Shown here piece by piece: positions 1 through 12,224 of a stretch of 64,000 nt of DNA. The position numbers and the translations under genes were made by a program. This stretch comes from Humidesulfovibrio mexicanus. GTDB lineage: Bacteria; Desulfobacterota; Desulfovibrionia; Desulfovibrionales; Desulfovibrionaceae. The notes beneath the pieces are model-generated. The model had not been told where the DNA came from. It searched no databases and worked only from the letters and a program-made list of their open reading frames with translations. The DNA is taken from contig NZ_FZOC01000001.1 of NCBI RefSeq assembly GCF_900188225.1, forward strand, positions 434,596 through 498,595, read 5' to 3'. Every line of letters starts with the position of its first letter. The stretch's first letter is position 1.

Positions 1-2
1 GC

Positions 3-125
3 GGCTACGGCACCCTGGTTGTCGGCCGCCGGGGCCTCACCAAGGGCGAGGAATTCCTGTTCGGCAGCGTGTCCAGCAAGCTCATCCGCAACGCGCGCAA
101 CTGCGCGGTATGGGTGGTGCAGTAG
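3..125 (+). CDS. Universal stress protein, C-terminal end (5' truncated by window)
   Basis: An open frame enters from the left edge and stops at TAG 123-125, giving about 40 residues. They read TLVVGRRGLTKGEEFLFGSV followed by SSKLIRNARNCAVWVVQ. This is the typical end of a UspA-fold domain: a hydrophobic beta strand, the nucleotide-binding G-x2-G-x9-G(S) loop, and the closing strand with CAVWVV. The glycine loop suggests the ATP-binding subclass. The N-terminus is outside the window, so it cannot be said whether this is a single or tandem Usp protein. The following 105 bases to the next start hold no recognised feature. Confidence 0.8.
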   Translation, partial: GYGTLVVGRRGLTKGEEFLFGSVSSKLIRNARNCAVWVVQ

Positions 126-230
126 CAGGCATAGGCCGGGTCGGCGTTCCCCCCGCGCGACCAACGGCGAGACATTCCGGAGTTTGTTTCGGATTCTGGA
201 CTGGCCACGACAACGCAAGGAGCTGTTTTC

Positions 231-2411
231 ATGCGTAGGGGGACCGCGACGCTTCTCTGCCTGCTCTTGGGGCTGCTTCTCGTGACGCTGGCGCTGCCCC
301 AGCGGCCTCTCCCGGCACAGGCCGCCGAACCCGAAAACCGCATCGCGCTGATCATCGGCAACGGGGCCTACAAGACGGCCCCCCTGCGCAACCCCGCGAG
401 GGACGCCCAGGACATGGCCGCCCTGCTCAAAAGTCTCGGCTTTTCCGTCACCCTCAAAACCGATGTGGACCAGAAGGACATGGAAGAGGCCGTGCGCCAG
501 TTCGGCCTGAACCTGCGACAGGGCGGGGTGGGCCTGTTCTACTTCGCCGGGCACGGCCTGCAGGTGCAGGGGAACAACTACCTTGTGCCGGTGGACGCCA
601 GAATCCAGACCGAGAGCGACGTGCGCTTCGAGTGCCTGGACGCGGGCCGGGTGCTCGGCAAGATGGAGGACGCGGGCAACGCGCTGAACATCGTCATCCT
701 GGACGCCTGCCGCAACAACCCCTTCAGCCGCGGATTCCGTTCTGCCGACCGGGGCCTGGCAGAAATGCGCGCGCCCACGGGCTCCATCATCGCCTACGCC
801 ACCGCGCCGGGTTCGGTGGCCAGCGACGGCACGGGGGCCAACGGCATCTACACCAAGCACCTGCTCTCGGCCATGCGCACGCCGGGTCTGCCCATCACCG
901 ACGTATTCATGCGCGTGCGCATGGGCGTGGTGTCTGAAACAGGAAAAAAGCAGGTGCCCTGGGAGTCCAGTTCCCTCACGGGGTATTTCTATCTTTCCGG
1001 GGATGGGAAAAACGGCGCGGCGGCCACGGTTTCTCCGCCTCCCGCTGCTCCCGGCGTGGATCTGAAGGCCGAAAAGCGGCGCATTGCCGAGGAGGCCGAG
1101 CGCCTGCGGCGGGAAAAGGAGGAGCTGGCGCAATTCCAGGCCCTGCAGGCCGAAAAGCAGCGCCTGGAGGCCGAACGCCAGAAGCTCCTGCAGGCCAAGC
1201 AGCTGGCCATGGCCACGCGCCCCAAGCAGCCGCCGCCAGCGGCCGCGCCCTCGTCAGGCGCGCCATCCGCCCAGAACGCCCAGTACTTCTCCATGCTCGC
1301 CCGCCACGGCGTGGGCGAGGCCCAGCGCTACTTCGAGGGCGCGGTGCAGGCCCGGCCCGACGACGCCGATGCGCGCTCCGGGCTGGCCGTGGCCTACCTG
1401 ATGACCAAGCGCGATGCCGACGCCAAGTACCATGTGCGCCGCGTGGAGGAATCGGGCCGCAACACCGCCGCAACACGCGTTGCCAAGGGCTTCATGCTTG
1501 GGGTGGAGGGTCAGCTGACCGACAGCTCCTACCAGCTGAACCGCGCTCTTGAGGAAGGGGCTGACCGCGCGCTGGTGCAATTGGCCATGGCGGCGGCGGC
1601 GGCCAAGAAGAACGAAATGGACCAGGCCAAGAAGGCCATGGAGGAATACCGCTCCCTGGTGCCGCCGGTGGAGGAGAACGAATACGCCAAGGAGCTGGCC
1701 CGCAAGGTGGACCTGCAAGGCAGGCTGGTGGGCACCTTCTTCTGGACCATGGAAAACAAGTCCATCAGCGCATACACCAGCACCCTAACCTTCATGCTGA
1801 ACAACGAACAGCTCACGGCCACGGCCGGCGGCTACGGCACCGGCGCGGTAAGCAACCTCAAGCTCACCGGAAAGACGCTGACCCTACGCGTCTCGTACAG
1901 CATGGGCATCTTCGGCAGCTCCCACTACGACCTCACCTGCGACCTCTCCGGCGACCTGGACACCATCCCCACCATGGCGCGGGAATCCACCTTCGGCCAG
2001 ACCTGGAACGGTTTTTTGCTGCGTCAGGGCAGCATGGCCCAAAGCATGGCCTACCACGCCAATCCGGCGGAATGCTTCATCGCCACAGCGGCCTATGGCG
2101 GGGCCTGGGACGAACATGTGGCCACCCTGCGCCGTTTTCGCGATGGCGTGCTGGTGAAATCGCGCCTGGGCCGGGAGCTGGCGGCCGCCTACTATCGCCT
2201 AAGCCCGCCCCTTGCCGACGCCATACGCGAGCGGCCCGTCGCGCGCGCCGCCGTGCGCGCCGCCCTGGCCCCGGTGGTGCTGCTGGCCGGGGCGGCCAAC
2301 GGCCAGGCGGAAAGCATCGCCTGGCTGCTTTTGAGCACGGCGGCCATTTGTGCGGGAATGGCGTATCTGGCGCGGCGCAGGCGCAGGACGCGCAGCGCCG
2401 GGCAGACATGA
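231..2411 (+). CDS. Caspase-family (peptidase C14) protein with coiled coil, TPR-like region and CFI-box C-terminus
   Basis: This is a 726-residue exported protein. The ATG at 231 follows AAGGAG with good spacing. Residues 1-32 form a signal peptide ending near AQAA. Residues about 36-255 are a caspase-fold domain with the catalytic dyad visible: His108 in FYFAGHGL and Cys160 in VILDACRNNPF. A charged coiled coil (about 280-325) and a helical TPR-like stretch (about 345-500) follow, then a beta-rich segment of unknown type. The C-terminus starts with CFIATAAYGG (Cys615), followed by HVATLRRFRD, YYRLSP, a hydrophobic helix and an Arg-rich tail. This is the CFI-box C-terminal module known from deltaproteobacterial surface or secreted proteins. 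Proteolytic activity is inferred from the dyad; the substrate is unknown. The tail suggests membrane retention or processing. Confidence 0.85.
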   Translation: MRRGTATLLCLLLGLLLVTLALPQRPLPAQAAEPENRIALIIGNGAYKTAPLRNPARDAQDMAALLKSLGFSVTLKTDVDQKDMEEAVRQFGLNLRQGGVGLFYFAGHGLQVQGNNYLVPVDARIQTESDVRFECLDAGRVLGKMEDAGNALNIVILDACRNNPFSRGFRSADRGLAEMRAPTGSIIAYATAPGSVASDGTGANGIYTKHLLSAMRTPGLPITDVFMRVRMGVVSETGKKQVPWESSSLTGYFYLSGDGKNGAAATVSPPPAAPGVDLKAEKRRIAEEAERLRREKEELAQFQALQAEKQRLEAERQKLLQAKQLAMATRPKQPPPAAAPSSGAPSAQNAQYFSMLARHGVGEAQRYFEGAVQARPDDADARSGLAVAYLMTKRDADAKYHVRRVEESGRNTAATRVAKGFMLGVEGQLTDSSYQLNRALEEGADRALVQLAMAAAAAKKNEMDQAKKAMEEYRSLVPPVEENEYAKELARKVDLQGRLVGTFFWTMENKSISAYTSTLTFMLNNEQLTATAGGYGTGAVSNLKLTGKTLTLRVSYSMGIFGSSHYDLTCDLSGDLDTIPTMARESTFGQTWNGFLLRQGSMAQSMAYHANPAECFIATAAYGGAWDEHVATLRRFRDGVLVKSRLGRELAAAYYRLSPPLADAIRERPVARAAVRAALAPVVLLAGAANGQAESIAWLLLSTAAICAGMAYLARRRRRTRSAGQT

Positions 2412-2438
2412 CCGCGCGGCCCGTACCGCCGCAAAAAC

Positions 2439-2483
2439 CCAAGGCCGCCAGCGGAAGCCCATCTTCCGTCAGCGGCCTTGGCC
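2439..2483 (-). repeat. 45-bp hairpin element, copy 1 (probable terminator of the chemotaxis gene)
   Basis: This is an imperfect inverted repeat: outer arms of about 8-10 bp (CCAAGGCCGC / GCGGCCTTGG), three internal mismatches, inner arms GGAAG/CTTCC and a CCCAT loop. Read on the minus strand it is followed by GGGTTTTT, which fits a rho-independent terminator about 155 bases beyond the MCP stop. An identical 45-bp copy lies at 5089-5133 in the same orientation. Confidence 0.7.
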
Positions 2484-2620
2484 GATAGTGATCCTGTCGC
2501 GCAATCGAGGATTCGCGGTCGCCCCCTGCTGGCGGGGGTGCGACGGAGTGATTTCCCGGCCTCTTCGCCCCTGGCGCGGGGACGGCAAGGCAAGCCGCCC
2601 CCGCTCCTGCCTCTCAGCTC

Positions 2621-2640
2621 AGGCGTGCGACACCACGCCT
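2621..2640 (-). other. Perfect 7-bp stem-loop overlapping the MCP stop codon
   Basis: Arms AGGCGTG and CACGCCT enclose a six-base loop (CGACAC). The hairpin overlaps the stop codon of the minus-strand chemotaxis gene. No T tract follows on either strand, so it is more likely an mRNA 3'-end structure than a terminator. Confidence 0.45.
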
Positions 2641-4882
2641 AGCCTCCCTGCTTCATCTTCTCGATGAGCGAACGCAGGCTCTGGGTCTGGACGGCCAGTT
2701 CGCCCACGGCCTGCGCAGACTGGCGCATGGCGTCGGACGTTTCCCTGGAGATGCGGTTGATGTCCTCGATGCTCCGGTTGATCTCCTCGCTGGTGGAGGA
2801 CTGCTCCTCGCTTGCCGTGGCTATGGAGCGCACTTGGTCGGTGGCGGTCTCCACCATGCGCACAATCTGGGTCAGCGCTTCACCGCTTCTGTTGGCCAAC
2901 TGGGTGGCCTGTTCCACAGTCTTGGCGGAACGATCGACATTTTCGAGGTTTTTGCGGGTTCCGTGCTGGATGCCGCTTATCGCCTCGCCCACCTCCTTGG
3001 TGGCGTCCATGGTCTTTTCCGCCAGCTTGCGCACCTCGTCGGCCACAACGGCGAAGCCGCGGCCGGCGTCGCCCGCGCGGGCCGCTTCGATGGCGGCGTT
3101 CAAGGCGAGCAGATTAGTCTGGTCCGCAATATCGGAGATGACGTTCATGATCTGGCCGATACCCTCGGCCTGCTTGCCCAAGGCCTCCATATCCTGCTTC
3201 ATGGCCTGGGACACGCGCTGCATTTCGCCGATTCCCGACACCACCTGGCTCACGATCGCCGCGCCGTCCGTGGCCTGCTTGCGGGCACTTTCGGTGGATT
3301 CCGCGGCCTGGGAAGCGTTTCTGGCCACCTCAAGCACTGTGGAGTTCATCTCCTCCATGGCCGTGGCGGTTTCCGCAACGCGGGAGGACTGCACCTCCGT
3401 GCCGCGGCTGGACTGCTCCACCTGCGCGGAGAGCTCCTCGCTGGCGCTGCTGACGACCTCGACCACCTTCTCCAACTGGGCGGCGGCCTGCATCATGCCC
3501 TCGGCCTTGGCCCGCTCGGCCTGGGCCTTGGCCTCGTTGGCCTGGGCCATGGCCTGCCGGGCGTTCTCGGTCTCGCGGCGGGCGTCCTCACCCTTGGCCT
3601 CGGCCTCGGCGATCTTGGCCTTGAGGTTCTCCACCATGGTCCTAAGGGCCGTGGCGAGAATGCCGATCTCGTCGTTCTGCCTGATGTCGAGCTGCTGGCT
3701 GAAGTCGCCTTCCGCCACCTTGCCGGCGTATCCGGCGGCCATGCGCAGAGGCTTGGTGAGCGTTTCGGCGAAGAACCACAACACGGCTATTCCAGCCAGG
3801 GCGACGATGAGGCCGAAGCCGATCTGCCAGGCCGCGCCCTGCCGGGCGCGTGAGGTGAGATCGGCGTCCAGGGCGTGCGCATCGGCCAGCACGACAGCGG
3901 AAGGCAGGCGAATGAGCACGGACCAGGGCTTTCCTGTGCGGCCCAGCTTGATGGGCGCGTAGGTGAGCATGAGGCTCTTGTCTTCGCTCATGTCCACTGC
4001 GCTTTTCCCGTTCTGCACGTTCTCAAGAACATGCTGGCTGTCCTTGAACAGCGTGCTAATGGGCTGGCCGATGGTCTTGGAATCGCTGCTGTTGGCCACC
4101 ACCATGCCATCGTAGCTGATGATGAGCACCTCTCCCTTGCCGCCGTACAGATTCTTGTTCACGTTGCCTGCAAGTTCCTGCAAAAAGCCGAGCCGCAGGT
4201 CGGTGCCGGATACGCCGAGAAACTTCCCATCCCGCTTCACCGGCACGGAAAGGGTCGTCAACCAGTCCTGCTGGCCCTGCACAATGTAGGGGAAGGGATC
4301 GAGCACGCTCTCCTTTCCGGTTTCGCGCGGGCCAAGGTACCAGCCGCCCTTGCGCACGCCGTTCGGGTGCTTGTCATTGCTCTCGTACTCCACCAGCGGC
4401 TGGCGGGCGATGTTGCCCTTCGGGTCGCGGTTCCAATATGGGATGAACCGGCCTGTGGCGTCGTGACCAGGCGTGTTGGCGTATTTGGCGTCGTTGCCGT
4501 CCAAGGCGTTCGGTTCCCAGGCCGAATACGACCCCAGGTACTCCGGATTGTTTTCCAAATTCGCCAACAGAATGGCGTTGTAGGTGTCGCGCAGGGCGGC
4601 GTTGGGCACACGCGTCCGCAGGACCTCGAACACCTTGGCCGTTGTGCGCGCGACATCAAGATTGTCCTGCAGGGCGCTTTGCACAATGGCGGCCTGGCTG
4701 GCCGCCAGAGCTTCGAGGTTGCGTGTGGCGCCCTGGTTCAGAATGGCGCCCACCCGCTCGGAGACGAAACTCTGCGTCCTGCTGGCCGCGATCACCCCGT
4801 ACACAACGAGGACGCCCGCCGCGCATAAGAGGCAACACCCAGCCATAACGGCAATTTTCTGTTTAATGGAACGCAGTTGCAT
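2639..4882 (-). CDS. Methyl-accepting chemotaxis protein with periplasmic Cache-type sensor
   Basis: This 747-residue membrane chemoreceptor feeds the CheA/CheW pathway. A first transmembrane helix (about 12-33) precedes a periplasmic domain of about 300 residues with features of a dCache sensor (a [10 protein letters not shown]-like region, then an [18 protein letters not shown] strand). A second transmembrane helix (about 350-372) leads to a HAMP domain around [21 protein letters not shown] long heptad helix then carries the signalling domain, whose conserved hairpin tip reads [18 protein letters not shown]. The ATG at 4882 is preceded by GGGAGGAG. No che genes adjoin, so it is an orphan receptor, and the ligand cannot be read from sequence. 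The gene is bracketed by two identical hairpin elements, which may mark an insertion. Confidence 0.95.
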   Translation of the reverse strand: MQLRSIKQKIAVMAGCCLLCAAGVLVVYGVIAASRTQSFVSERVGAILNQGATRNLEALAASQAAIVQSALQDNLDVARTTAKVFEVLRTRVPNAALRDTYNAILLANLENNPEYLGSYSAWEPNALDGNDAKYANTPGHDATGRFIPYWNRDPKGNIARQPLVEYESNDKHPNGVRKGGWYLGPRETGKESVLDPFPYIVQGQQDWLTTLSVPVKRDGKFLGVSGTDLRLGFLQELAGNVNKNLYGGKGEVLIISYDGMVVANSSDSKTIGQPISTLFKDSQHVLENVQNGKSAVDMSEDKSLMLTYAPIKLGRTGKPWSVLIRLPSAVVLADAHALDADLTSRARQGAAWQIGFGLIVALAGIAVLWFFAETLTKPLRMAAGYAGKVAEGDFSQQLDIRQNDEIGILATALRTMVENLKAKIAEAEAKGEDARRETENARQAMAQANEAKAQAERAKAEGMMQAAAQLEKVVEVVSSASEELSAQVEQSSRGTEVQSSRVAETATAMEEMNSTVLEVARNASQAAESTESARKQATDGAAIVSQVVSGIGEMQRVSQAMKQDMEALGKQAEGIGQIMNVISDIADQTNLLALNAAIEAARAGDAGRGFAVVADEVRKLAEKTMDATKEVGEAISGIQHGTRKNLENVDRSAKTVEQATQLANRSGEALTQIVRMVETATDQVRSIATASEEQSSTSEEINRSIEDINRISRETSDAMRQSAQAVGELAVQTQSLRSLIEKMKQGG

Positions 4883-4924
4883 AGTCTCCTCCCGCTTCAG
4901 TCTGTCCGGTTCAGCACGTCAAGG

Positions 4925-4956
4925 CCACGTACGGCCATAACAATACGTACACGTAC
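4925..4956 (-). promoter_or_regulatory. Upstream region of the MCP gene with three ACGTAC hexamers
   Basis: The gene-free stretch 4883-5196 (314 bases) holds the MCP ribosome-binding site, the second 45-bp hairpin (5089-5133) and this cluster. The palindromic hexamer-like ACGTAC/GTACGT occurs at 4927, 4945 and 4951, about 45 bases upstream of the MCP start. It could be an operator, but no convincing -35/-10, sigma-28 or sigma-54 box was identified. Confidence 0.25.
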
Positions 4957-5088
4957 TCAGCTCTTCTGTCTACACGGAGGTTGCTACAGGCGGAGAGGGG
5001 ATGCCTGCACGGCGCGCACGGTAAGGCGTCAAACGCAACGAAGGCTGTCGTCCGGTTTCAGAACATGCCACCACGCCCACGCAAACGA

Positions 5089-5133
5089 CCAAGGCCGCCA
5101 GCGGAAGCCCATCTTCCGTCAGCGGCCTTGGCC
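5089..5133 (-). repeat. 45-bp hairpin element, copy 2
   Basis: Base-for-base identical to 2439-2483 and in the same orientation. It lies 64 bases beyond the stop of the minus-strand lipoprotein gene, where it probably serves as a terminator. The T tract on the minus strand is weaker here (TCGTTTGC). Similarity extends about six bases further on one side with three mismatches, and stops abruptly on the other. Confidence 0.65.
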
Positions 5134-5196
5134 AAAGGGTATGTTCGTCGCGAGAATTTCCGTCGCCAGTCTCTTCGGACGGCCGCGGCGGATGCT

Positions 5197-5721
5197 TTAA
5201 GGGGCGGGCGCGGCGTTCTGCGCCGGAGTGGAAGCACCCTTCGCGGGAAAGCCTTTGGCGGCCTGATCCTTGCGGAGGAAGCTCACCCGGGTCACGATGC
5301 CCGTTGTGGCCCGGTAGTGCACAATGACGTTGTACTCCTTGGCCGGGGCGTAGATCACGGCCTCGGCTATGGCGTCATAGGCCTTCACGAACAGGCCGAA
5401 TATCTCCGAGATGATGCTCCGGCCCGGCTCGGGCTCGGCCTGGATGTCCACCGTGCCGCCGAACTTCTCCACCTTGGAGAACCAACGGTCCAGGCGCTCG
5501 GGGATGGAGTTCAGGGTGATGGCGGCAGGGAAGCTCACCACCACCTCGGGCTGCTTGGCGGCCAGCGCCGCGGAAAGCTTGCGGTCGAACCCGCTGGTGT
5601 CCAGGAACTGGACCTCGCTCTGCGGGGCCGCTGCCGGGCCGCTCGGCTTCGGCCCGGCGCAGGCGCACAGGGCGACACAAAGCATCACGAACGACAGCGC
5701 GAAGGCGATGGATCGGTTCAT
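5197..5721 (-). CDS. Small lipoprotein of unknown function
   Basis: The 174-residue product has an N-terminal hydrophobic segment ending in a lipobox (LCAC, lipidated Cys21), so it should be a lipid-anchored envelope protein. The mature part starts with a Pro/Ala-rich spacer. A compact alpha/beta domain follows (about 40-155), with features such as [18 protein letters not shown] and [18 protein letters not shown]. The end is an Ala/Pro-rich tail. I do not recognise the family. It is transcribed alone, away from carB, with hairpin copy 2 downstream. The ATG is 21 codons before the modified cysteine. Confidence 0.75.
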   Translation of the reverse strand: MNRSIAFALSFVMLCVALCACAGPKPSGPAAAPQSEVQFLDTSGFDRKLSAALAAKQPEVVVSFPAAITLNSIPERLDRWFSKVEKFGGTVDIQAEPEPGRSIISEIFGLFVKAYDAIAEAVIYAPAKEYNVIVHYRATTGIVTRVSFLRKDQAAKGFPAKGASTPAQNAAPAP

Positions 5722-5905
5722 GACGTTCCCCCGCGAAACGGATTTCCCGACAGTCCCACCAGTTACGCAAAACCACGCGGGCTGTCAACGCAGCGACGCC
5801 CCGAGGGCGGGTCCATGGCCTTGCCACTTGCCTGCCGGGTGCTTATCGCGTACATCTCTCCCGTTTCAAGGCACGGCGGAAACCTCTCACCCAAGCGGCG
5901 GAAAA

Positions 5906-9139
<3,234 letters not shown>

Positions 9140-9171
9140 GCTCCCGGCGCGCCTGCGCCAGGGCCGGGCGG

Positions 9172-9199
9172 CCGGGGCGTCTGCTGAAGACGGCCCCGG
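9172..9199 (+). other. GC-rich hairpin between carB and purF
   Basis: Arms of about 10 bp (CCGGGGCGTC / GACGGCCCCGG, one bulge) enclose a seven-base loop (TGCTGAA). No T run follows. It may be a processing or attenuation structure in the carB-purF transcript. Confidence 0.3.
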
Positions 9200-9247
9200 T
9201 GCGCAAGGCGTTGTTCCCCGGCCCGGACCAACAATCAAGGACAGACA

Positions 9248-10651
9248 ATGAAACGCGAGTATTGCGGCCTCTTCGGCATCTACGGACACCAGGAGGCCGC
9301 GCGCATGGCCTATTTCGGACTCTACGCCCTGCAGCACCGCGGGCAGGAGTCTGCCGGCATCGTCACCTGGGACGGCGCCGCCATCCGCGAGCACCGGGGC
9401 ATGGGCCTGGTGCACGACGTGTTCAACGAACGGCACCTGGGCAAGGAGCTCAAGGGCCAGATCGCCATGGGGCACATCCGCTACTCCACCACCGGCGTCT
9501 CCCTCATCCGCAACGCCCAGCCCTTTCTGGTGCGCTTCAAGGACTGGCACATCGCCGTGGGCCACAACGGCAATCTGGTGAACACCCTGGAGCTTCGGCA
9601 CGAACTGGAGAACGAAGGGTCCATCTTCCAGACCACCATGGACACGGAAGTCTTCGTGCACCTGATCGCCAAGTACCTGAACGGCGGCACCATCGAAGAG
9701 GCCATCCAGAAGGCCTGCGCCAAGGTTCGGGGCGCTTACTCGCTGCTCATTCTCGCCAACAACAAGCTCATCGCCGTGCGCGACCCCCACGGCGTTCGCC
9801 CCCTGGTCATCGGGCGGCTGAACGACAACTACGTCTTCGCCTCCGAGACCTGCGCCTTCGACCTCATCGAGGCCGAATACATCCGCCAGGTGGAGCCCGG
9901 CGAGATGATCGTGGTTGAAGGCGGACGGCTTTCCAGCCTGCGCCTGCTGGAAAAGGCCCCCAAACGCCAGTGCATCTTCGAGCTCATTTATTTCGCGCGG
10001 CCCGACTCCATGGTCTTCGACGAAGGCGTGTACGAGCGCAGAAAGACCATGGGCGCGACCCTGGCCAAGGAAGCGCCCGTCGACGCGGACTTCGTCATGC
10101 CCTTCCCGGATTCCGGCAACTACGCGGCCGTTGGCTACTCCCAGGCCTCTGGCCTGCCTCTGGAGCTGGCCATGATCCGCAACCACTATGTGGGCCGCAC
10201 CTTCATCCAGCCCAGCCAGGACATGCGCAACTTCAGCGTGCGCGTGAAGCTGAACCCCGTGCGCAGCATGATCGAGGGCAAGCGCATCCTCATCGTCGAG
10301 GATTCCATCGTGCGCGGCACCACCATCCGCACGCGCGTCAAGAAGCTGCGCGAACTGGGCGCGCGCGAGATCCACATGCGCGTGTCCTGCCCGGCCATCC
10401 GCTTCCCCTGCTTCTACGGCATCGACTTCTCCAGCAAGGGCGAGCTCATCGCGGCCACGACCCCCGTGCCGGACATCGCCCGCTTCATCGGCCTGGACAG
10501 CCTGCACTACCTGTCCGTCCCCGGCCTGCTCGACTCCGTGAACGAGAAGGACGCCCACTGCCTGGCCTGTTTCGACGGCAACTATCCCATCGCCACAGGC
10601 TGCCACCAGGGCAAGATGTGTCTGGAGAACGAGAGCAAGGTCACCGGCTAG
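9248..10651 (+). CDS. purF: Amidophosphoribosyltransferase (first step of purine synthesis)
   Basis: The 467-residue PurF transfers glutamine amide nitrogen to PRPP to make phosphoribosylamine. The N-terminal Ntn-hydrolase glutaminase begins with Cys6 in MKREYCGLFG, so a five-residue propeptide must be removed to expose the nucleophile. The C-terminal phosphoribosyltransferase domain has the PRPP loop ILIVEDSIVRGTT. Four cysteines sit at the positions of the B. subtilis-type [4Fe-4S] cluster: Cys242 (RQCIFE), Cys388 (PCFYGID), Cys438 and Cys441 (CLAC). The enzyme therefore belongs to the Fe-S, propeptide-processed class rather than the E. coli class. The start is ATG 9248 with a weak AAGGA upstream. 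Confidence 0.97.
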   Translation: MKREYCGLFGIYGHQEAARMAYFGLYALQHRGQESAGIVTWDGAAIREHRGMGLVHDVFNERHLGKELKGQIAMGHIRYSTTGVSLIRNAQPFLVRFKDWHIAVGHNGNLVNTLELRHELENEGSIFQTTMDTEVFVHLIAKYLNGGTIEEAIQKACAKVRGAYSLLILANNKLIAVRDPHGVRPLVIGRLNDNYVFASETCAFDLIEAEYIRQVEPGEMIVVEGGRLSSLRLLEKAPKRQCIFELIYFARPDSMVFDEGVYERRKTMGATLAKEAPVDADFVMPFPDSGNYAAVGYSQASGLPLELAMIRNHYVGRTFIQPSQDMRNFSVRVKLNPVRSMIEGKRILIVEDSIVRGTTIRTRVKKLRELGAREIHMRVSCPAIRFPCFYGIDFSSKGELIAATTPVPDIARFIGLDSLHYLSVPGLLDSVNEKDAHCLACFDGNYPIATGCHQGKMCLENESKVTG

Positions 10652-10683
10652 GCCGGGGCCGCAGCAGACAAGGGAGGCCGGAG

Positions 10684-11700
10684 ATGAATCCCCGCCACAC
10701 GAACGGCGCCCCCCCGCCGGGGGGCTGGCTGGCATTGGCCCGCGAGGTGCTGGACATCGAGATCGAGGGCTTGGCTGCGGTGCGCGGCCAGTTGAACGGT
10801 GGCTTCGAGGAAGCGCTGGCGCTTCTGGCTGGTTGCTCGGGCCGTGTGGTGGTCACGGGCATAGGCAAAAGCGGGCTTGTGGGCCGCAAGATCGCGGCCA
10901 CCCTGTCCAGCACGGGCACCCCGGCCTTCTTCCTCCACCCTGTGGAGGGCGCGCACGGCGACCTGGGCATGATCCGCCGGGGCGACGTGGTGCTGGCGCT
11001 CTCCAACAGCGGCGAAACCGACGAGCTGAACACGCTTCTGCCCGCCCTCAAGAGCCTGGGGGCGGCCATAGTGGGCATGACCGGCGGGGCCGCTTCGACC
11101 CTGGCCCGCGTCAGCGACGTGGTCGTCGAGGTGCGCGTGCCGCGCGAGGCCTGCCCCATGGGCCTGGCTCCAACCGCAAGCACCACCGCCGCGCTGGCCG
11201 TGGGCGACGCCCTGGCCGTGTGCCTCATGCGCATCAAGGACTTCGGCAGCAAGGACTTCAAGCGCGTGCACCCCGGCGGGGCGCTGGGGGCGCGGCTTTC
11301 GCAGCACATCGCCAGCCTCATGCACACGGAACAGCTCCCCATCGCCAGCCACACGGCCCCCCTTTCCGAGGCCTTGGCCGCGCTGAACGCGGGCGGATTC
11401 GGCCTTGCGGCCCTGACCGAGGAGGACGGCCGCCTTGTGGGCGTGCTCACCGATGGCGACGTGCGCCGGATGCTCTGCAAAAGCGGCTTCGACCCCGCCC
11501 GGCCCGTGGCCGAAGTGATGACGCAAAACCCGCGCAGCGTTTCAGCCGATGCCAGCGCCGCCCAGGTGCTGGACCTCATGGAGGCCAGACAGATAACCGT
11601 GCTGCCCGTGCTCGACGAGCGCGGCGGCCTGGCCGGACTGGTGCACCTGCACGATCTGCTGGGCAAGGGGCGCGTGCGCTTCGCCGCAGAGGAGCCATGA
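10684..11700 (+). CDS. kdsD: KpsF/GutQ/KdsD-type sugar-phosphate isomerase (SIS plus two CBS domains)
   Basis: The 338-residue protein has an SIS domain (about 45-185) with VVVTGIGKSGLVGRKIAATL and ALSNSGETDELN. Two CBS motifs follow (about 215-335; VGVLTDGDVRR and AGLVHLHDLLGKG). This architecture is D-arabinose-5-phosphate isomerase, which converts ribulose-5-phosphate to arabinose-5-phosphate for Kdo and lipopolysaccharide synthesis. The start ATG 10684 follows GGGAGG; the open frame extends upstream inside purF but is not related. Its stop overlaps the ATG of the next gene (ATGA), so the two are translationally coupled. Paralogues such as GutQ share the fold, so the exact physiological role is inferred. 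Confidence 0.93.
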   Translation: MNPRHTNGAPPPGGWLALAREVLDIEIEGLAAVRGQLNGGFEEALALLAGCSGRVVVTGIGKSGLVGRKIAATLSSTGTPAFFLHPVEGAHGDLGMIRRGDVVLALSNSGETDELNTLLPALKSLGAAIVGMTGGAASTLARVSDVVVEVRVPREACPMGLAPTASTTAALAVGDALAVCLMRIKDFGSKDFKRVHPGGALGARLSQHIASLMHTEQLPIASHTAPLSEALAALNAGGFGLAALTEEDGRLVGVLTDGDVRRMLCKSGFDPARPVAEVMTQNPRSVSADASAAQVLDLMEARQITVLPVLDERGGLAGLVHLHDLLGKGRVRFAAEEP

Positions 11701-12224
11701 CCGACACCCAAAACCATGTGTGCGCGCGCTGCGCCGCCGAAAGCGGCACCTGCTGCACGCTGGAGCCCGGGCTGGAGGAATACTGCTTCCCGCTCTCGGC
11801 CGAGGAGCGCGCCGCAATGGAAGAAGCCGGGGCCAGGGAGCGGCACTTCTGCCGCCAGGCGAACACCTCGGCCTTTGTGGACAACCTCTGCCGCCTGTTC
11901 GGGGCCGAGGCGGGGCGCATCCGGGCGCTGTTCCCGGCCAGCGGCTTCCATGACCGGCTGGCCGTGACCAAGGCCGGGGCCTGCGCCCTGCTGGGGCGCC
12001 AGGGCTGCCGCCTGCCACGTTCCGCCCGGCCCTACTACTGCCGCCTGTACCCCTTTTGGATCCGCGACGGACGGCAGCTGTATTTCCAATTTTCCCAGTG
12101 CATGGCCCAGAAGGAAGCCGCAGGAACGGCCGCGCTGCTTTCCAGCCTGGGCCTGTCCAACGCAGACATACTCGACCTCTATCAGCGGCTGCGCAGGGCC
12201 TGGGCCTTGCCGGAGAACGCGTAA
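11697..12224 (+). CDS. YkgJ-family cysteine-cluster (zinc or iron chelating) protein
   Basis: The 175-residue product opens with a C-x2-C-x6-CC cluster (Cys9, Cys12, Cys19, Cys20). Further conserved cysteines follow: CRLPRSARPYYCRLYPFW and FQFSQC. This is the YkgJ (PF03692) pattern, proposed to bind a zinc or iron-sulfur centre. The biochemical role of the family is unknown. The ATG overlaps the kdsD stop by four bases, and the next start (PBP) follows its stop directly, so it is the middle gene of a tightly packed operon linked to envelope synthesis. Confidence 0.85.
   Translation: MTDTQNHVCARCAAESGTCCTLEPGLEEYCFPLSAEERAAMEEAGARERHFCRQANTSAFVDNLCRLFGAEAGRIRALFPASGFHDRLAVTKAGACALLGRQGCRLPRSARPYYCRLYPFWIRDGRQLYFQFSQCMAQKEAAGTAALLSSLGLSNADILDLYQRLRRAWALPENA

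Noticed and set aside
4895-4915. Possible sigma-54 promoter (TGGC...TGC) before the MCP gene
   Set aside because: The GG-to-GC spacing is one base short of the required distance, so it should not work.
5411-5905. 165-codon upstream extension of the carB frame
   Set aside because: It runs antisense through the lipoprotein gene, has no CarB similarity, and the true family N-terminus starts at 5906.
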